Positions 12,201 to 24,970 of a DNA stretch of 64,000 nucleotides are shown in pieces. Source of the stretch: Rhynochetos jubatus (Eukaryota; Chordata; Aves; Eurypygiformes; Rhynochetidae); assembly GCA_027574665.1 (NCBI GenBank), contig CM050648.1, positions 67,535,363-67,599,362 of the forward strand, given 5' to 3'. The first letter of the stretch is position 1, and the number at the start of each line of letters is the position of its first letter. The notes under the pieces were generated by a model. That model was not told the origin of the DNA, did no database searches, and saw only the letters and a list, made by a program, of their open reading frames with translations. The translations under genes and the position numbers were made by a program.

Positions 12201-14329
12201 AGGCCTGGAAGTTACAAGGTAGCTGGAAGCTGTGGTGATTGTTGCTTGTGCAGCTTCCGTAGGGATGGGGAACTATAAGCCTCTTACTCTTCTAACCCTG
12301 ATTCTACCAACTTCACCTTCATGTCTGGGAGCTAACAAGCAATGCAGGGAGAAGTGAGTTGGGGATGCCACAGAGCACATAACAGTTGGCAGCTCTCTGC
12401 TTTTTGGCCGTTTGATGGAAGAATGGGTGAGCACAACTAAAATTCAAACAATTACAAAAACATGAGTGGCCCACGAAATCCACAGCATCTGGTATATCTG
12501 GTGTGGGACAAACAGATAGAATTTATGGTACGTTTTTCTTTAACAGAAAAAAATTGTCACCTCCAGTGTTCTTAGAAAAATATACCTCAGGAATACTAAG
12601 TAAGTGGCCAGAGATACATTGCACCCACTGTGTTCTGTGCAGGAATTGCATTTAGGTTCAGATATTATCAGTAGGAGACCTGTTTGTTTCTTCTTTTCTT
12701 TGAGATAGTTTTTTTTTCCCCAAAGAACAAAGGACTAAATTAGGATGTGGATAAGAAAACCAGATTAATGTTGTAGCTAAAATGATCAGGAATTAAATAG
12801 TTTGGCTTTTCCTTGGCTAGGAGAAGAGCTAAATCTGACCTAAACGCTGCAATTTCTCCTGAGTTAAAGCTTTAAGGTAAATTCTAGGATAGGTGAGTGA
12901 GACATTGAGGTGCCCTTGCCAGAGCTTTCAGGTGAAGTTTAGGACACTTACTGTAGATTTCAATGGCCACAGCATTTGTTTATTATTTTAGTTAGTCTGC
13001 AAACAACTTAAGATTTGATCAGATGATGCTAATTCACATTTTCAAGATTGTTTTTAGAATGGGTGAAATCTTGGCAGAGAACCCATCAAAATTAATTTAG
13101 CTAATTGGTGGATTCTCCTCTGCAAATTGAAGTAAGAGTGAATATGGATCACAGTTTTCATTAGGCTGCGTTCTAATCCACTTAGTTAATTTGATGTTTG
13201 AACTGCATGTAGACAAGTCCTTATATTCTGCTAAAAAGTTCAGCTAAAAAGGAGAAAATATGAGAAACTTTGTACTCAGAAAAAAAAAAAAAACCCTAAA
13301 CAGATTAGCAATGCTGTAAGACAGTGCACAAAGTGTTCACTATTTGTCTGATTTTGGTGTTTTGGACATACAGGGAAATTTTACACTATTTGCAGGACAG
13401 ACTGATCTGCAGCTTGTGCAGGATAGTCCTCTCAGGCTGAGATGTACTAATCCTGATAGACAAGAGAACAACCTAGTAAGAGAAGTCTGAGGGGCTTGTG
13501 TGTTTAAGTTTAGTTCATATGTTATATTTGTTAAAGTTTCCACAGAAACAAGTTTGTGTGAGAAAAATGACAGCAAAACTTTTCCAAAGTGAAAGTACTC
13601 ATTCCAAAAGAGATATGATGAGATTTCAGGGGTAAAATGAGTCTTCATTGCAAGGACTTCCATTTATAAAATTTCTGTGGGCAACTCTTTGTCCTATTGG
13701 TCTTTCCATAAGAGAGTATCTTTTGTCTGTGTGTTAAATGTGGAGTGTTTTAGTTATGAAATTCTCACAAATACTTTTTTTCTTTTTCTGCAGCCTCTCA
13801 AGATAACTACCAGTAGCTTGTACAGCTCTAACTTTTATTGTTACTAGTTACTGGTATTATTGTTAGTGTACTTACAACATGTTAAAAGCAACAGAAATCT
13901 GAAAGGTCAGCTTGTAAAATTGACAGATGTCCATATAATACTATGAAAGCATGGGATGTATCATATATGCAGTTTCTCGGAAATGCCTTCTGTTAAGATT
14001 TATAAAACCCTCTTTGCGTTCAGCAGGTTGAGAGGTAAAATACGGATACTGGCCTTAACCCTCATGTCCTCATATTTTTGAAAAGGACCTGAGCAACCTG
14101 GTTTAGAGCAGGTCAATGGGTATCAATAAGTGTTTTGCTCAAAGAGTTAGCCAGGACTTCTTCCTTGCAGGCACATAAGGAATATGGATGGGCTGACAAA
14201 CTCCTATAACGATATTGAAGATGTGGCCTAAGTATATGTCAGAAATATTTTCAACTAACATTGTCTTCACTATGTTGGCCACTTATTCATAATTTTCAGC
14301 ATCGTCTCCTGAATTTTTATCTTTTTTTT
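9201..14329. other. AT-rich unique noncoding sequence
   Basis: About 5 kb with no recognisable exon, RNA gene or transposon. The longest open frame (13,340-13,663, minus strand, 107 codons) shows no conserved motif and no supporting splice context. A13 occurs at about 13,280-13,292. A phrase near 14,093 (GAGCAACCTGG) echoes a CR1 word but is too short to call. Confidence 0.65.
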
Positions 14330-14545
14330 ACACATTTATATTTTTTTCACTCTTTCTCTGCCTCTTTCTATTTTACTTCTCTTTCTGTCTTTCTCTGTTT
14401 CTTTCTCTCTCTTCCCTCCACCCATTTTCTACCTCACCTTCTTATCTTGTTTACTTCTTTTTTTTGTCTACTTTCTCTCTCTCTTACTATGTTTCTGTTT
14501 CAGTCTCACTTTATCTCTCTCTCTCTCTTTTTCTCTCTCACCACC
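14330..14545. repeat. pyrimidine-rich (T/C) low-complexity tract
   Basis: More than 200 bases that are overwhelmingly T and C on the plus strand, with CTCTCTCT and TTTCTTT runs and few purines. The 103-codon plus-strand frame across it (14,261-14,572) is made mainly of S, F, L and T, as expected from such sequence, and is not a gene. Long polypyrimidine tracts can form unusual DNA structures, but nothing here shows a role. Confidence 0.9.
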
Positions 14546-15075
14546 ATACTTGCTTTAGATTATTTTATATAGTTCGCCCCATAGTTGCATGAAACTTCTT
14601 TGGCTGGGTGAAATAAAGAAGGGGAGGAAATGAACAACAAGAAGTGGGTTTGTTTCTTTCCAGGGCAGTGATGGGTCCTTTAATTTTAAAATACCTGGAA
14701 AAGGACATGTGGCTTTTGGGAAGCTCTGCTGACCATTTCTGTTGGGTATGTACAGTCTTGCATGTCTCATAAAGTCACTTTTCAGGACCTGAACCAAGTC
14801 AACATTGGGAATGTTATAAATTGAGGACATAAAGGGATATTAATTATTTTTTTAGATATTTTAGGTCGTGGCACCTCTTTTAGAGCATCCCTGGATCATC
14901 ATCTGAGACAGTAGCTCCATATCCAATTAGTTAAACACGTCTTCTGAGTAGATTAAAAGGGAAGCATGGAATAAGTTTAAAAATTTTCCTTAGCCAGGCT
15001 GTCCCAAACCTGTAAATATACATCAAAGGGGCTAGGGGATTTCATTGGGGAAGAAGTTTGAATCTATATCTTATA
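14546..15075. other. unique noncoding sequence
   Basis: No recognisable gene or repeat. A 91-codon minus-strand frame (14,555-14,830) has no motif I know. GC content rises sharply at the right-hand edge. Confidence 0.6.
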
Positions 15076-15432
15076 ATGGCCACGATCCTGTGGGGTCTGG
15101 GGGCTTGCCATGGGGCCTCTTAGGGCAGGGCCTTGCATCAGGGCCCAGCCCACTGCCCCAGCTCTGGGCATTCAACACACCCTTGGGAACAGGGATGGGA
15201 TGAGGCCAGGCTGCGACATGGGCCCATGGGTGGGCCCGCCTCAGCATGACACGTGGCCTGGCAGGGCAAGGCTGTGGGGAGCTGGAGACTGGTCCTGCTG
15301 TGGTGTCGCTGGAGCAGGAGCTGACAGCTCCAGAGGGCTGACATGGGGTCCTGGGGCATGGACAGGATCAGGGGAGCCCCAGATAACTGGGCAGAGGCAG
15401 TCAGGGCTTGTGGTCCTCTCTCAGCCCAGACA
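15076..15432. other. GC-rich block, unidentified, probably repeat-derived
   Basis: About 350 bp with GC content far above both flanks and abrupt edges. It is rich in GGGCC/GGCCC words and in CAGGGC/GCCCTG pairs. Both strands show open frames (108 codons plus, 73 codons minus), which is expected of stop-poor GC-rich DNA; neither resembles a protein family. CpG is modest, so it does not look like a typical CpG-island promoter. The abrupt edges suggest an inserted repeat, possibly a bird-specific one, that I cannot name. A weakly conserved GC-rich exon or regulatory element is the alternative. Confidence 0.45.
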
Positions 15433-18214
15433 ATAAGAAGATATTCAGTACAGTCACTAAACAGAAGTCCATCCCAATAATTTTTTCAGAGAAAGTAGGA
15501 CTAGTTCTGGGATTTTTTTTTATTTGTTTGAGCATTTTCCAATGAAAGGTATTTAGGTAAAAATGTCCTGCTCAGTTTGAGTGATAATTGAAAACTTGGA
15601 AAAAATATACTCTGTTCACCACTTAGAAACTGACTTCCTTTCCCAACACTGCTGAATATGGCTATCTCTGTCCAGTGAATGGAGAAGTAGAATTATTCTG
15701 TAGTAATAGGAAACTGCATCTTCACTGCTGGAGAGAATAATGCAATTCTTATTGGTTCCCAGGCACTGAATTTGAAAGTAAAACACTTTAATGTAAATAA
15801 ATATTACAGGAGAAACAATATATTTTTTTCTTATTCTCAGAAGAGATACCTTTACAAAATCAAAATTATGGATGTCCAGGCAATGTTATCTACCTTGTAC
15901 TGGTTTTGTAAATCTAGACCAACTTTGGAAACATGTTATTAGAGCTCCTGCTCTAATTAAGTATATTAATTAGATATTAAGTATTGTGCTGTTGTGATCA
16001 TTTGAACTGCATATACAATAAAATAGGCTGTTGTTTTCATATAAGGAAATAAAACCATGAGAAATTACTGAAAGTTGAGGCATAAGCTGTGACCATTTAA
16101 CTGGGGTTCTCTTGTAGGAAGATTTTACTTTGTGACCATTGATATCATCTTTTTAATGTAGTGACAATAATTTCAGAGAAGAGGGACTTTTATGTTTTTG
16201 AATCAATGGAATTTATAAAGATATAATTCTCTTTGAAATTCCATATTGACTTTTCTAGAAGTTTAGCCTGTATTTTATTGGGAACTGGGAGTAGTTGTGA
16301 AGATTGATTAATTTTGCTATATCTGACAGTGCCCCAGAAGAACTGTAACTGGCAGAAAGGTTGGCATTCATCTCAGCTGACTTAGATGTTCACAGCATAG
16401 ACCTTGACTCTGAGTTGTCTAGACTTCCTTTAAGTCAGTTCTTTACAGTCATGCTTTATAAACTGTAAAGAGAATTTAAACTACTACTTTCAATATAGGT
16501 GTCTTCAGGAGTCTAAGGGTAATGGTCTCTGAGAATAAATTAGATGTTGCCGGTGATGGAAGCTTAGTGGAATGCAAGGGGTCACTAGAAAAATTCATAA
16601 AAGAGAAATCCTTTGAGGATTAGCCAATACATGGACACCACTCCTAGTTCAGGAAATCTAACATGCAAGCTTTTGAAGTCGGGGAGAATACTTCTCATTG
16701 TACCTTTAGAAACTTACTTTGTTTTCATGCTCCTCCCTAGACAACCACTTACTGCCATTGGCAGGGATGGGTTAGTGAGATAGATGCACCTTTGCTTTCA
16801 CTCTGTACCCCAGTCTCATGTTATGACTTTGCCATAGTAATAAACACAACTGGGGGGGGGGGGGGTGGGGGGGGGTGGGGGGTTATTTTAAAATTATCTC
16901 TTTGTGGGCTACAAGAATTTTCTATATGAAAATATATATCGAAAAAAAAACCCCAAAAAGGTGTTCTGGATCCTCAAAGAATGTCAGTGTATTCAAAAGG
17001 CAGTGGAACAGTTTACTAGCTACAGGCTCTTTTATTCCATTGGTAGTTACCTAGAAGCTTTCTTTTATTGAAGGTGAAGTTCTAGAGACTAAAAGAGACT
17101 GATCAGCTGAAAAGTGCTTCTGAGAAAGTCTGTGGTGAGGATAGGACATTTGAAAGCACCTCACCAGTTCCTGGTAGATGGCCAGGACACAGGCTAGTAT
17201 GGCACGAACTAAACAGGAATATTGTTTCATCCATTGTTTAAAGGCTGGTTTCCTCTAAGAAGTTTTTCTCTGCACCTAATAATAATACAGTGCTACATCT
17301 GCTCACTGGCATTACACCCAGGAAATCACAGCTGAACCTCCTGAGGTAAACTGTGTCATCTTACATGGTCTGATGTCCAGGACACAGCCTAGAAAGGAAG
17401 GAATTATATGCTCCCATCCTGAGAAAGAAGGAACAGCTAAAATTTGGTCCAAGAAGCACTGACTCAGAAGGATTCAAGAAGTCCAATGTGGAATTAGCTG
17501 AGAGACTGTGAGTGACAGTGATATGCTGCAAGTAATGGCTGTTTTAGTCACCATAGCTATTCCATTCCACTGAAAGATGAGTTGTTTCTCACATCTATTA
17601 TTAGAGAAATTATTTCCATAAATAATTCAATTTCCACTCTCTATAAGTAATTAAACATTATTTATTTATTCAAGATAAAGTGAACCTTAGAGAGGTTGAC
17701 TCAATAGCTCTGTGGTCAGGGTATTCTTATTTTTCAGATGTGGGAGATGGTACTACAAGTCAAAACAGTTCTATGACCTGTAACTAATTCTAGCCTGCTC
17801 CCTAATGAGAGGGAAGACTAGCATGAAAGAATAATAACACTGTTCCCTCTTGGAGTAATGAAAACACTTCACACATTCTGAATTTTAGGTTACACAATTC
17901 TTTTTATATGTTTACAATGGCTGGAACTGGGCTTGATTTCACTGTGTTTGTGTTTAGGAAAAATAGGTGTGGATATTTCCTATGACTGATTTTAAATGAT
18001 GATATGTGACTACTTTTTTCATATGTGATATTTCATTTGTAATGTTTTCCAAAGTTCATATACTGTGAAAGTATCAGGTGTGAAAACATTAGGCTACTGT
18101 AGTTTGGCTGAACAAATTGATAAACATCATTTCATCTATTTATTTTTCATGACAAATAAATTTACTCTTTTGTTTGAAGACAGCTCCATACAAACCGTAG
18201 GTGCTTTACCATAT
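15433..18214. other. AT-rich unique noncoding sequence
   Basis: No recognisable gene or transposon. It contains the poly-G tract listed separately and a short A/C run at about 16,943-16,959. Open frames are all short. Confidence 0.65.
16852..16882 (+). repeat. interrupted poly-G tract (G14-T-G9-T-G6)
   Basis: Thirty-one bases of G broken only by two single T residues. The plus strand has more than enough G-runs to fold into a G-quadruplex; the minus strand is poly-C. Length is likely polymorphic and the base count may be affected by sequencing error in homopolymers. Confidence 0.9.
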
Positions 18215-18272
18215 TTCACAGATTTCACAGAATGGTAGGGTTTGGAAGGGACCTCTAGATATCTTGTACATG
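18215..18272 (-). mobile_element. CR1 LINE 3'-end scrap, minus strand
   Basis: The plus strand reads TTTCACAGAATGGTAGGGTT and GGAAGGGACCTCTAGATATC, the reverse complement of a CR1 3' terminus of the 'tagagatcatctagtcc' kind. Homology fades within about 60 bases. It is the tip of a very short 5'-truncated insertion or the survivor of a decayed one. Confidence 0.85.
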
Positions 18273-20284
18273 CATTTCCTCACTCTGCATATGTTTTGGT
18301 CAGAATGACAGATACTAAGGTCATAGTTCCTTATACCTGGATTTATCTAATCCATGTTAAAAGCAAATGGGTAGACTAATTGTACAAAAGCAATATTTTA
18401 AAGTTTATTACTATATTGTTTTTTCTGTGTAATTAGTGTTTTGGATTCTTTTTAAGATCTTCTAAATTAAAATATAGAAAAGTGTGGTGTTTAGAGCTCT
18501 TGAGGATATTAGATTCTGCTGTGACGTCCCTTGACCTTCAGATTTTAAAGGTCTCCTCTTTATATTTCATGTGTCCTTTTGTTCTGGTAAGTGGGAAACA
18601 GAATAACATCTATTCAACAGAACTGCAGCTAAGATGCTCTATATTATGGTATCTAAAAACATTTTTGTCCTACCCATTTGTCATTGGGTAAATAACGGTT
18701 AATGGTAAATAATGGTATCCGGAAGCATTGGCTGTACACACAAGGATGAATTATCAACACATCAAGATATCCTCTTGAAAATAAACTAAAATTGCATCAT
18801 CTTGAATGGATGAATCCAGTTTTGCATGGATCAATACAAATGGCAAGAATAGCCTAAGTTCTAGGTTATGCAGATAAAATTCCTCAGTGTTTTGACTGTT
18901 AGGTGCAAAGAATATTTGGTAGAAGACAGGAAGCAAATGAGGGATCTATTTCTGTCATAGCTTCAAAGAATAAAACTCTCGAAATGCCTTCTCAATAAAT
19001 CCATATCTATATAAATGAATGTCTCATGAAGTTTATAGAATCTCTGTAACTTGAAAACGCTCACTGAAATGACCTCAAATTGGAACCACAAATTCTATTG
19101 AGGAAGCAGACTGAATTTCAAAGAAGAGTGAAATACAGGTTTCAGAGTTATGGGTGATCAAATATTCTTAATTTAAAACACAGTGGAGTTATCACTCAAC
19201 TATAACATCATCCTGGCCCCGCAGTTCTTTTATGTATCTAACTACCACTGTGGTGAATGCCGCATTTCAAGAGAGTTACGGAGTTGGACTTCAATACGTC
19301 TTTGTTTCTTTGTGGTGATTATTTATTTGGAAAATATTGTATTTGGCAATAGAGTAGAAACATGCTTTGCATCTTAAACTGAAAACTAAAACCTCAACTG
19401 TGCAAACACTTAGGCAGGTGTTCATTTTTGTGCATTAGAAATATCATATAGGAATTCAAGTCTTGGATAATCCACTTTTGTACAAAAAAGTTGTACACAA
19501 AGCTTTCCACTTTGACTGCAGAGCTGAGCTTCTTTTGTGCAAGTTTTCCTACCTGTTGTGGAAGTACATCCTCTAGCAGATTTCCTGAAACTCTTTGTTG
19601 TATGTCTATTTATTTCCTATGTTATAGTGGGTGCTCTACAATATCCTAGTTGGCTTCCTTTGCAACTAGACTTAATAGCAGAAGTTGAATGTGTACTATA
19701 CTTACTTACTATATATCATGAACACAAGAAGGGTCATTTAAAGCAATATAACATTCAATTTGTTTTTATAAACCAGTAACTAGCACATATCACCAGATTA
19801 AATATTTGCCTAATGCTGTGGGATTTGTAGCCACTGTCACTGGGACTGGATTCAGCCCATCATGACTGGTTTACACTCACCGTGTTCGTCTCAGTGTATG
19901 ATTGTGGGTGGTATGGGATCTACATTAAGGATCATGTAGACAGTACAAGTGGACACGTTATAACAGATCTCTGTAAAGTGCGATTCCAGAAGCCTTGTAA
20001 AACGCAGAAAATCTCACTAAATAGTAAAGGAATGCTGCTTTTCAGTCTTATTTGGGGATTTTTTTTGTGTGGTACTTTTGATGGATCCTCTTACTCAAAA
20101 TCCATCAACTCATCTGATACCACTGGAACCTGTGAAGTGTTAACTCTTAACCTCATCCTTTTGGAAGATGACTTAAAATGGGTAAAAAGATGTGTGTTAT
20201 GTGGAGAAGGGGGATATATATTAAAAAAAATAAATAATGGTGTGATAGGGATAAGGGGCAGGAGGGGGGAGCTGATGGTTTAAA

Positions 20285-20575
20285 TCTCCGTGGGCCTCGG
20301 AATCGAGCCTGTTTCAGTCAGATTGTGGCCCTGCTAACAAATCCAATAGCAGCTAATCTGATCATCTGCTCTCTAGTTTTCATGCTGTGTTTTCTTCAGA
20401 GTTCCTTCTCCTAGTTCCAGTCTGTGACAGTGTGATAAGACACAAGAAATTTAGTCATCATTGCTGCTGTAAAGGAGCTCAGAGAAGGGATTATGATATT
20501 CCATAACCCTTACATTAGACACGGACAGGGGCAGCCACTGCTGTGATTACAGGCCTGAACACTGCTGTTAGTTTT
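20285..20575. other. possible conserved noncoding element
   Basis: A 290-bp stretch with balanced base composition, several CpGs (for example CTCGGAATCGAGCC near 20,296, which is itself a short imperfect palindrome) and no repeat signature, set in AT-rich DNA. It contains words such as AGCTAATCTGATC and TGTGATAAGAC. This is how many vertebrate conserved noncoding elements look, but without an alignment the call is only a suggestion. Confidence 0.22.
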
Positions 20576-20591
20576 CCCACCTCCCTTCTGC

Positions 20592-20630
20592 TATTTATTT
20601 ATTTATTTGTTTATTTATTATTTTATTTAT
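20592..20630. repeat. (TTTA)n microsatellite
   Basis: About 39 bases of TATT/TTTA units with a single TTTG variant and one frame slip. A simple repeat with no indicated function. Confidence 0.9.
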
Positions 20631-21128
20631 ATCTTTTTTACAGAGAAAGCTTTAAAAGATTAGCTGAGAAATAGTCACCATCACAATCATCATCCTAAAT
20701 CTCGTTGTGCAGAACTCGGAAGTTGTGCAGCTCAGAAGGTTGTTACACTTCTAACCAGCACGGCCAAGATAACTCTCAAGCAAGTTATCGAAAACACTCA
20801 TCCGCTATTCAGTCATTATTAGGAAAGTCAAAGAGTGTAAGCCTAACAAATCAACATGGAATACAGAGAGGATGCCACAGGGAACATTGATTTGGGAAAA
20901 ATATAGTTTACTGCTGAGGCAAATCAGAGATTAGGTTGCCTTTCCTCTGTTCTGCACTTGGCAATATTTGTGACAAATATATTATTTGTGGTACCTCTTG
21001 CTTCTGGGTACCAAGTAGGTTTGCAATGCTGTTGCTGAACCAATAATTATATATGTGTTAATTGACATTCCAGCACCAAGTCTTTTTACATTAGCCATGA
21101 CTCGTCCCTGTAAAGAAGGGTTTTCCTG

Positions 21129-21146
21129 AAAAAAAAAAAAAAAAAA
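21129..21146. repeat. A18 homopolymer
   Basis: Eighteen A residues followed by GAAAGAAAGG. No retrotransposed sequence is recognisable upstream, so it is a plain homopolymer, not a demonstrable poly-A tail. Confidence 0.85.
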
Positions 21147-24100
21147 GAAAGAAAGGAGAGGTTTTTTAAATAACAAAGTCACAAATAAAAAAATGAGTGA
21201 TGATAGAAGTCTCATAGTAGTACTAAAATGGTCTGGAAATAATCTATGTTGCTTGTTTGCTTTAAAAGCAAGAAGTGAGAGAGTTTTTAAATTGGCTTAA
21301 GCTGTTGGTTAAAGATTGATTCTTGCATTTCAAAAGGAATCCCTGTCACTGGCATTGTTATTTGTTTTGCAACATTATTATAAGGAAAGGTACTGTATGA
21401 AAATGTAAGCCATATGCCTGAGCCTGAAGAAAGGGCGTGTGTGGAGCAATGGGCAGGGACATGGAGTTCAGCTGGGATGTTCGGTGTCTCTGCACACGTG
21501 TTGTGCAGTGCTGCTCTGCTCTGCTCAGAGAACGCCAGCAGATCCAGAAATAACTGTATGACAGTTACGGGACTGGCTCGGTAGCTGCTTCAGAGACAAT
21601 ATAAGACGGTTTTGTTGCAGATGAACCATCTGACAGGACATGCCTAATCACCACCAAATGCTGAGCGAAGAGGAAAGATTTTAATTACAGCAGCAAAAGA
21701 CAGATGTGTAGATTCCTCTGTGACTCCACTCCACACAGGACTGAAGAGGTGCCTGTTGTGAGCTCTGAACCTTCATTACGTACCATACAATTCAGGTTAC
21801 ATTTGGCTTTTGCCTGCAAGTGAAGGCCAGCTGGGCAAACTTGAGAGCTCAGACAGCAGTGGAGACTGCTGGTGGGCTGTTTAGTGAGAAATTCTTGAGT
21901 TTTTTAGAGGGGATTTTGACTCAATTTCTGAAGCAATAGTGATTTGCTATATACAGAGCCTGAGACTTCAGCTCCTGGACAAGATCAGAGAAGAATGTGT
22001 TAAAGTGTAATGTACTTAAAATATGGCAATGTAAATATTATGTTAATACTTTATATTTTAATATATGTAATCAAAATGAAGAGAGGAACTTTGAGGGATG
22101 TATTATCATCAGTAGTTCCTACCAACAGGTTTTGTTTAAAATTTAATCAAAGTATTCCAAATGTGGTTTGCTATATTTGATGCTATTTATAATGGTTTCT
22201 GTGTGCATTAATTTTCTTTTTAATTGGAAGACTTATGTGGTAGCATCTCTTTGAAAGTTGACTGGAAACTATTAATTCTGACTTATCAAAGTTTTGCATA
22301 CAGTTAATATAATTTTTAACCCAAAGTGTTTTCTGGAGACATCTAATGCTTTCTTCAAGCAAAATTTCTGTGTATCCTTTCACAGAGTTTTTTGCTGAGA
22401 CACAGACAGAACAAAGGTAATACAGAGGCATACATAGCATTGCCTTAACACTCACTTACCCCTTGACAAACACAGCTGGATTTCTTTGGTCTTTTTGCAG
22501 ACAATATTGAAAAAATTAAATATTACTACAGAATAAAAATTCCTTGGTAAAAGTGAGCTGTGAGAGAAAAAATATTCAACCTCATCTAAAAAATAAATAA
22601 AAGCTGACAGATGGCTATGACTGATGGCAAAATTCCCTATTAATTTATGATATTTTGTATTAGGAGATTCAGCACACCTTGTGTGCAGAGGTGACAAGAT
22701 AGACAATGATAGTTTTTGCTAAGTAGGTATGTAATCATCCTTAGAAAAAGGAAAAAACCAACAAAATATCCACCCTCCAGCATGTTCCTCTTCTGCATTT
22801 TGAGCTTCTGTGTTGAGGCTGATTACCTTGAGTATGCCTTAGACATTCTAATTTGATGAGAACCTTTTGACATTTCATAAACATATTTTCCTGTATTACC
22901 CCTGCCATCTCAGATATTGCTGACATCCACAATCAAAGTGATCCAGCACAAGGCGTAAGCACTCAGTTAGCGTAGCCTATTAAGATGAATGATAACTGAT
23001 ATTTTTGTTTGTCTGGTTTTGATATTTTGCTTTCCTCTAGTCAGGTGAAAATTTATTACAGAACAATACATCCGGAAAAGACTTTGGTATGAAGAGGCCT
23101 TATTTGGCCTTGAGGTAATCAAATTGGGAGCTCAGCCTGTCAGAGGTCAAGGTTGGAGAGTACTTCCTGTTTCCTTTAAAACTGAAAGAAACATAAAAAG
23201 ATCCCAAACTTTTGAGCCATCACCATGGGGATTTCAGAAGACGATTGAGGCTGGAACAAAGCATACCCTTTTGCTTCTGGGTATCAGGAAGGACTTTAAT
23301 GATATCATGACATTGATCATTGAATTCAAGGTCACAGTCATGTCAGTGTTAATGAATTCCAAGTATGATTCCACAAACTATTAGTATACAGCAGAAAGGA
23401 AGCAGTGCATATTATACATGCTTTTAGACATTATTTATAACAACCCACAATAAAGCTTTATGCTGTCCACCTATGGTAAATTTGGACAGTTGTTTCTTTC
23501 ATGTCATGTGAATCAACATGTACAAACATAATACTTAAATTCTACACAGATTTTTTTTTTATTATTATTATTCACTGTTTTAAAGAAACTGTATAAATTT
23601 ATTGAAAGTAAGATTATAAATTTCTGGAGAAAAATCTCTAATCCTGATTAAGTAAAATATTGATAACACGGTGAACTAAAATGATTTTCTGTCTTTACGG
23701 ATTTTCTCAGTCTGTAGTCAGTTCACATTTCCTTGTGATTTGCACATATTCAAAGTCAGATGAAATTAGGGCAGAGCTGTCTCAATGAAGCCCACAGTGA
23801 CAGAGCCATCCCCAGCTGCAGGAATATGCAGTTGTGACGGCCTCTTCTCTCTGTCCAGTATAAATATTTCAGTAGGTCATGAAAGAAGCCAGCTACACAA
23901 TTCACAATTATAATGTATTGGAGTTAGCTTGCTTTTCATTGGCGTAGAATAAGCCAATGCATTGTTAAAATTAATTGTTATGAAGTATACATTACATGTA
24001 TTTTAGCTATTATTTAAAGAACATGTTTTTCAAAAGGCTTTATCAAAGGGATTTCCTTTTTGTCATAAATGAACTAAAATTAGAAATTGAAAATGCAGCA

Positions 24101-24970
24101 AACATCAGTGAGATTCATAATCCCACTTAGAACCTGTGCTTATTTATAACATCTGTCTCTGTCAGTGTTAAAACCAAATATTACACATTGAAGTACAAGT
24201 GAGCTTGATGATGCTCAAGATCTAAGATTCAGGCTGTTAGCTTAGTGGTAGTTTAAGCAATGTTCTGTATCAAAAATGGAAGAACTATTGGCTCTGACAC
24301 AAGACTGAATTCTGTTTTTTGGAACTATGGCAAGCAGAGACCAAGACAAGGTGATAGCAGACATTTCCCTGTGCTTCTATAGATCACTGCAAAAGTTCAG
24401 AGTTTCTGACAGTGCCTGTGCAGTACTAATAAAAGATAACAATCTAGAAACAGTAGAGAGAAACAGAAATGTTAGACCTCTCATCTGAAAATAAACTCTA
24501 GAGTGAAGTTGTCTCCACTGGGTTCTATCAGATACAGCCTGAGTGATGACCTTTCCCCGCAACAGCGGTCAGAGCAATGCTAACTGAAACCAACTGGTGA
24601 TATTGTAGTTGCTACCTAATTTTTTCAGCAGACCAAAAAGCATACATAACATGGAGTTTACAATGCTTCAATTGAAAACTAAAAATAAACTCTAATTATT
24701 CCATCTGATTTTCAGACCCTTTCAACAGTTTCCTGCTATTTTCTGTCACACTTTGGTGAACACTTATCAGAAAGGTTTTCTTTTCACACACAAAACACAA
24801 TCATGCTCTATCAGCTTACTAAAGTGTCCCTTCAGAGTTCTGGAACCTCCTAAGTCTTTGAAGACTCTATAGAATAATGAGATACAGGTGGGCACTTCAG
24901 TTTGCACTGTTTGTGAATGGAACACCTGGTCTTCCCATGCAATTTTTGAAGTTTTAACACCATACAGAAA

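Larger units (their letters stand above)
18273..24970. other. AT-rich unique noncoding sequence
   Basis: About 6.7 kb without a supportable gene. The largest frame is 133 codons (19,882-20,283, plus). It includes MFVSVYDCGWYGIYIKDHVD at the start, but I recognise no domain, and its downstream half is low-complexity. The region also contains a possible conserved block (20,285-20,575), a TTTA array and an A18 run, listed separately. The stretch 21,420-21,790 is somewhat less AT-rich than its surroundings but otherwise featureless. Confidence 0.6.

Noticed and set aside
14090..14160. GAGCAACCTGG phrase considered as a CR1 scrap
   Set aside because: Only about 11 bases match and the flanks do not continue the CR1 consensus.
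14261..14572. 103-codon frame rich in S, F and L
   Set aside because: Product of a polypyrimidine tract.
15110..15436. 108-codon plus-strand frame in GC-rich block
   Set aside because: Composition-driven, both strands open, no homology recognised.
19882..20283. 133-codon plus-strand frame considered as an exon or small protein
   Set aside because: No recognisable domain, low-complexity C-terminal part, no clear splice or promoter context.
23280..23360. Words resembling a LINE endonuclease end (TGATCATTGAATTCAAGG)
   Set aside because: Isolated match with no neighbouring segments in LINE order.
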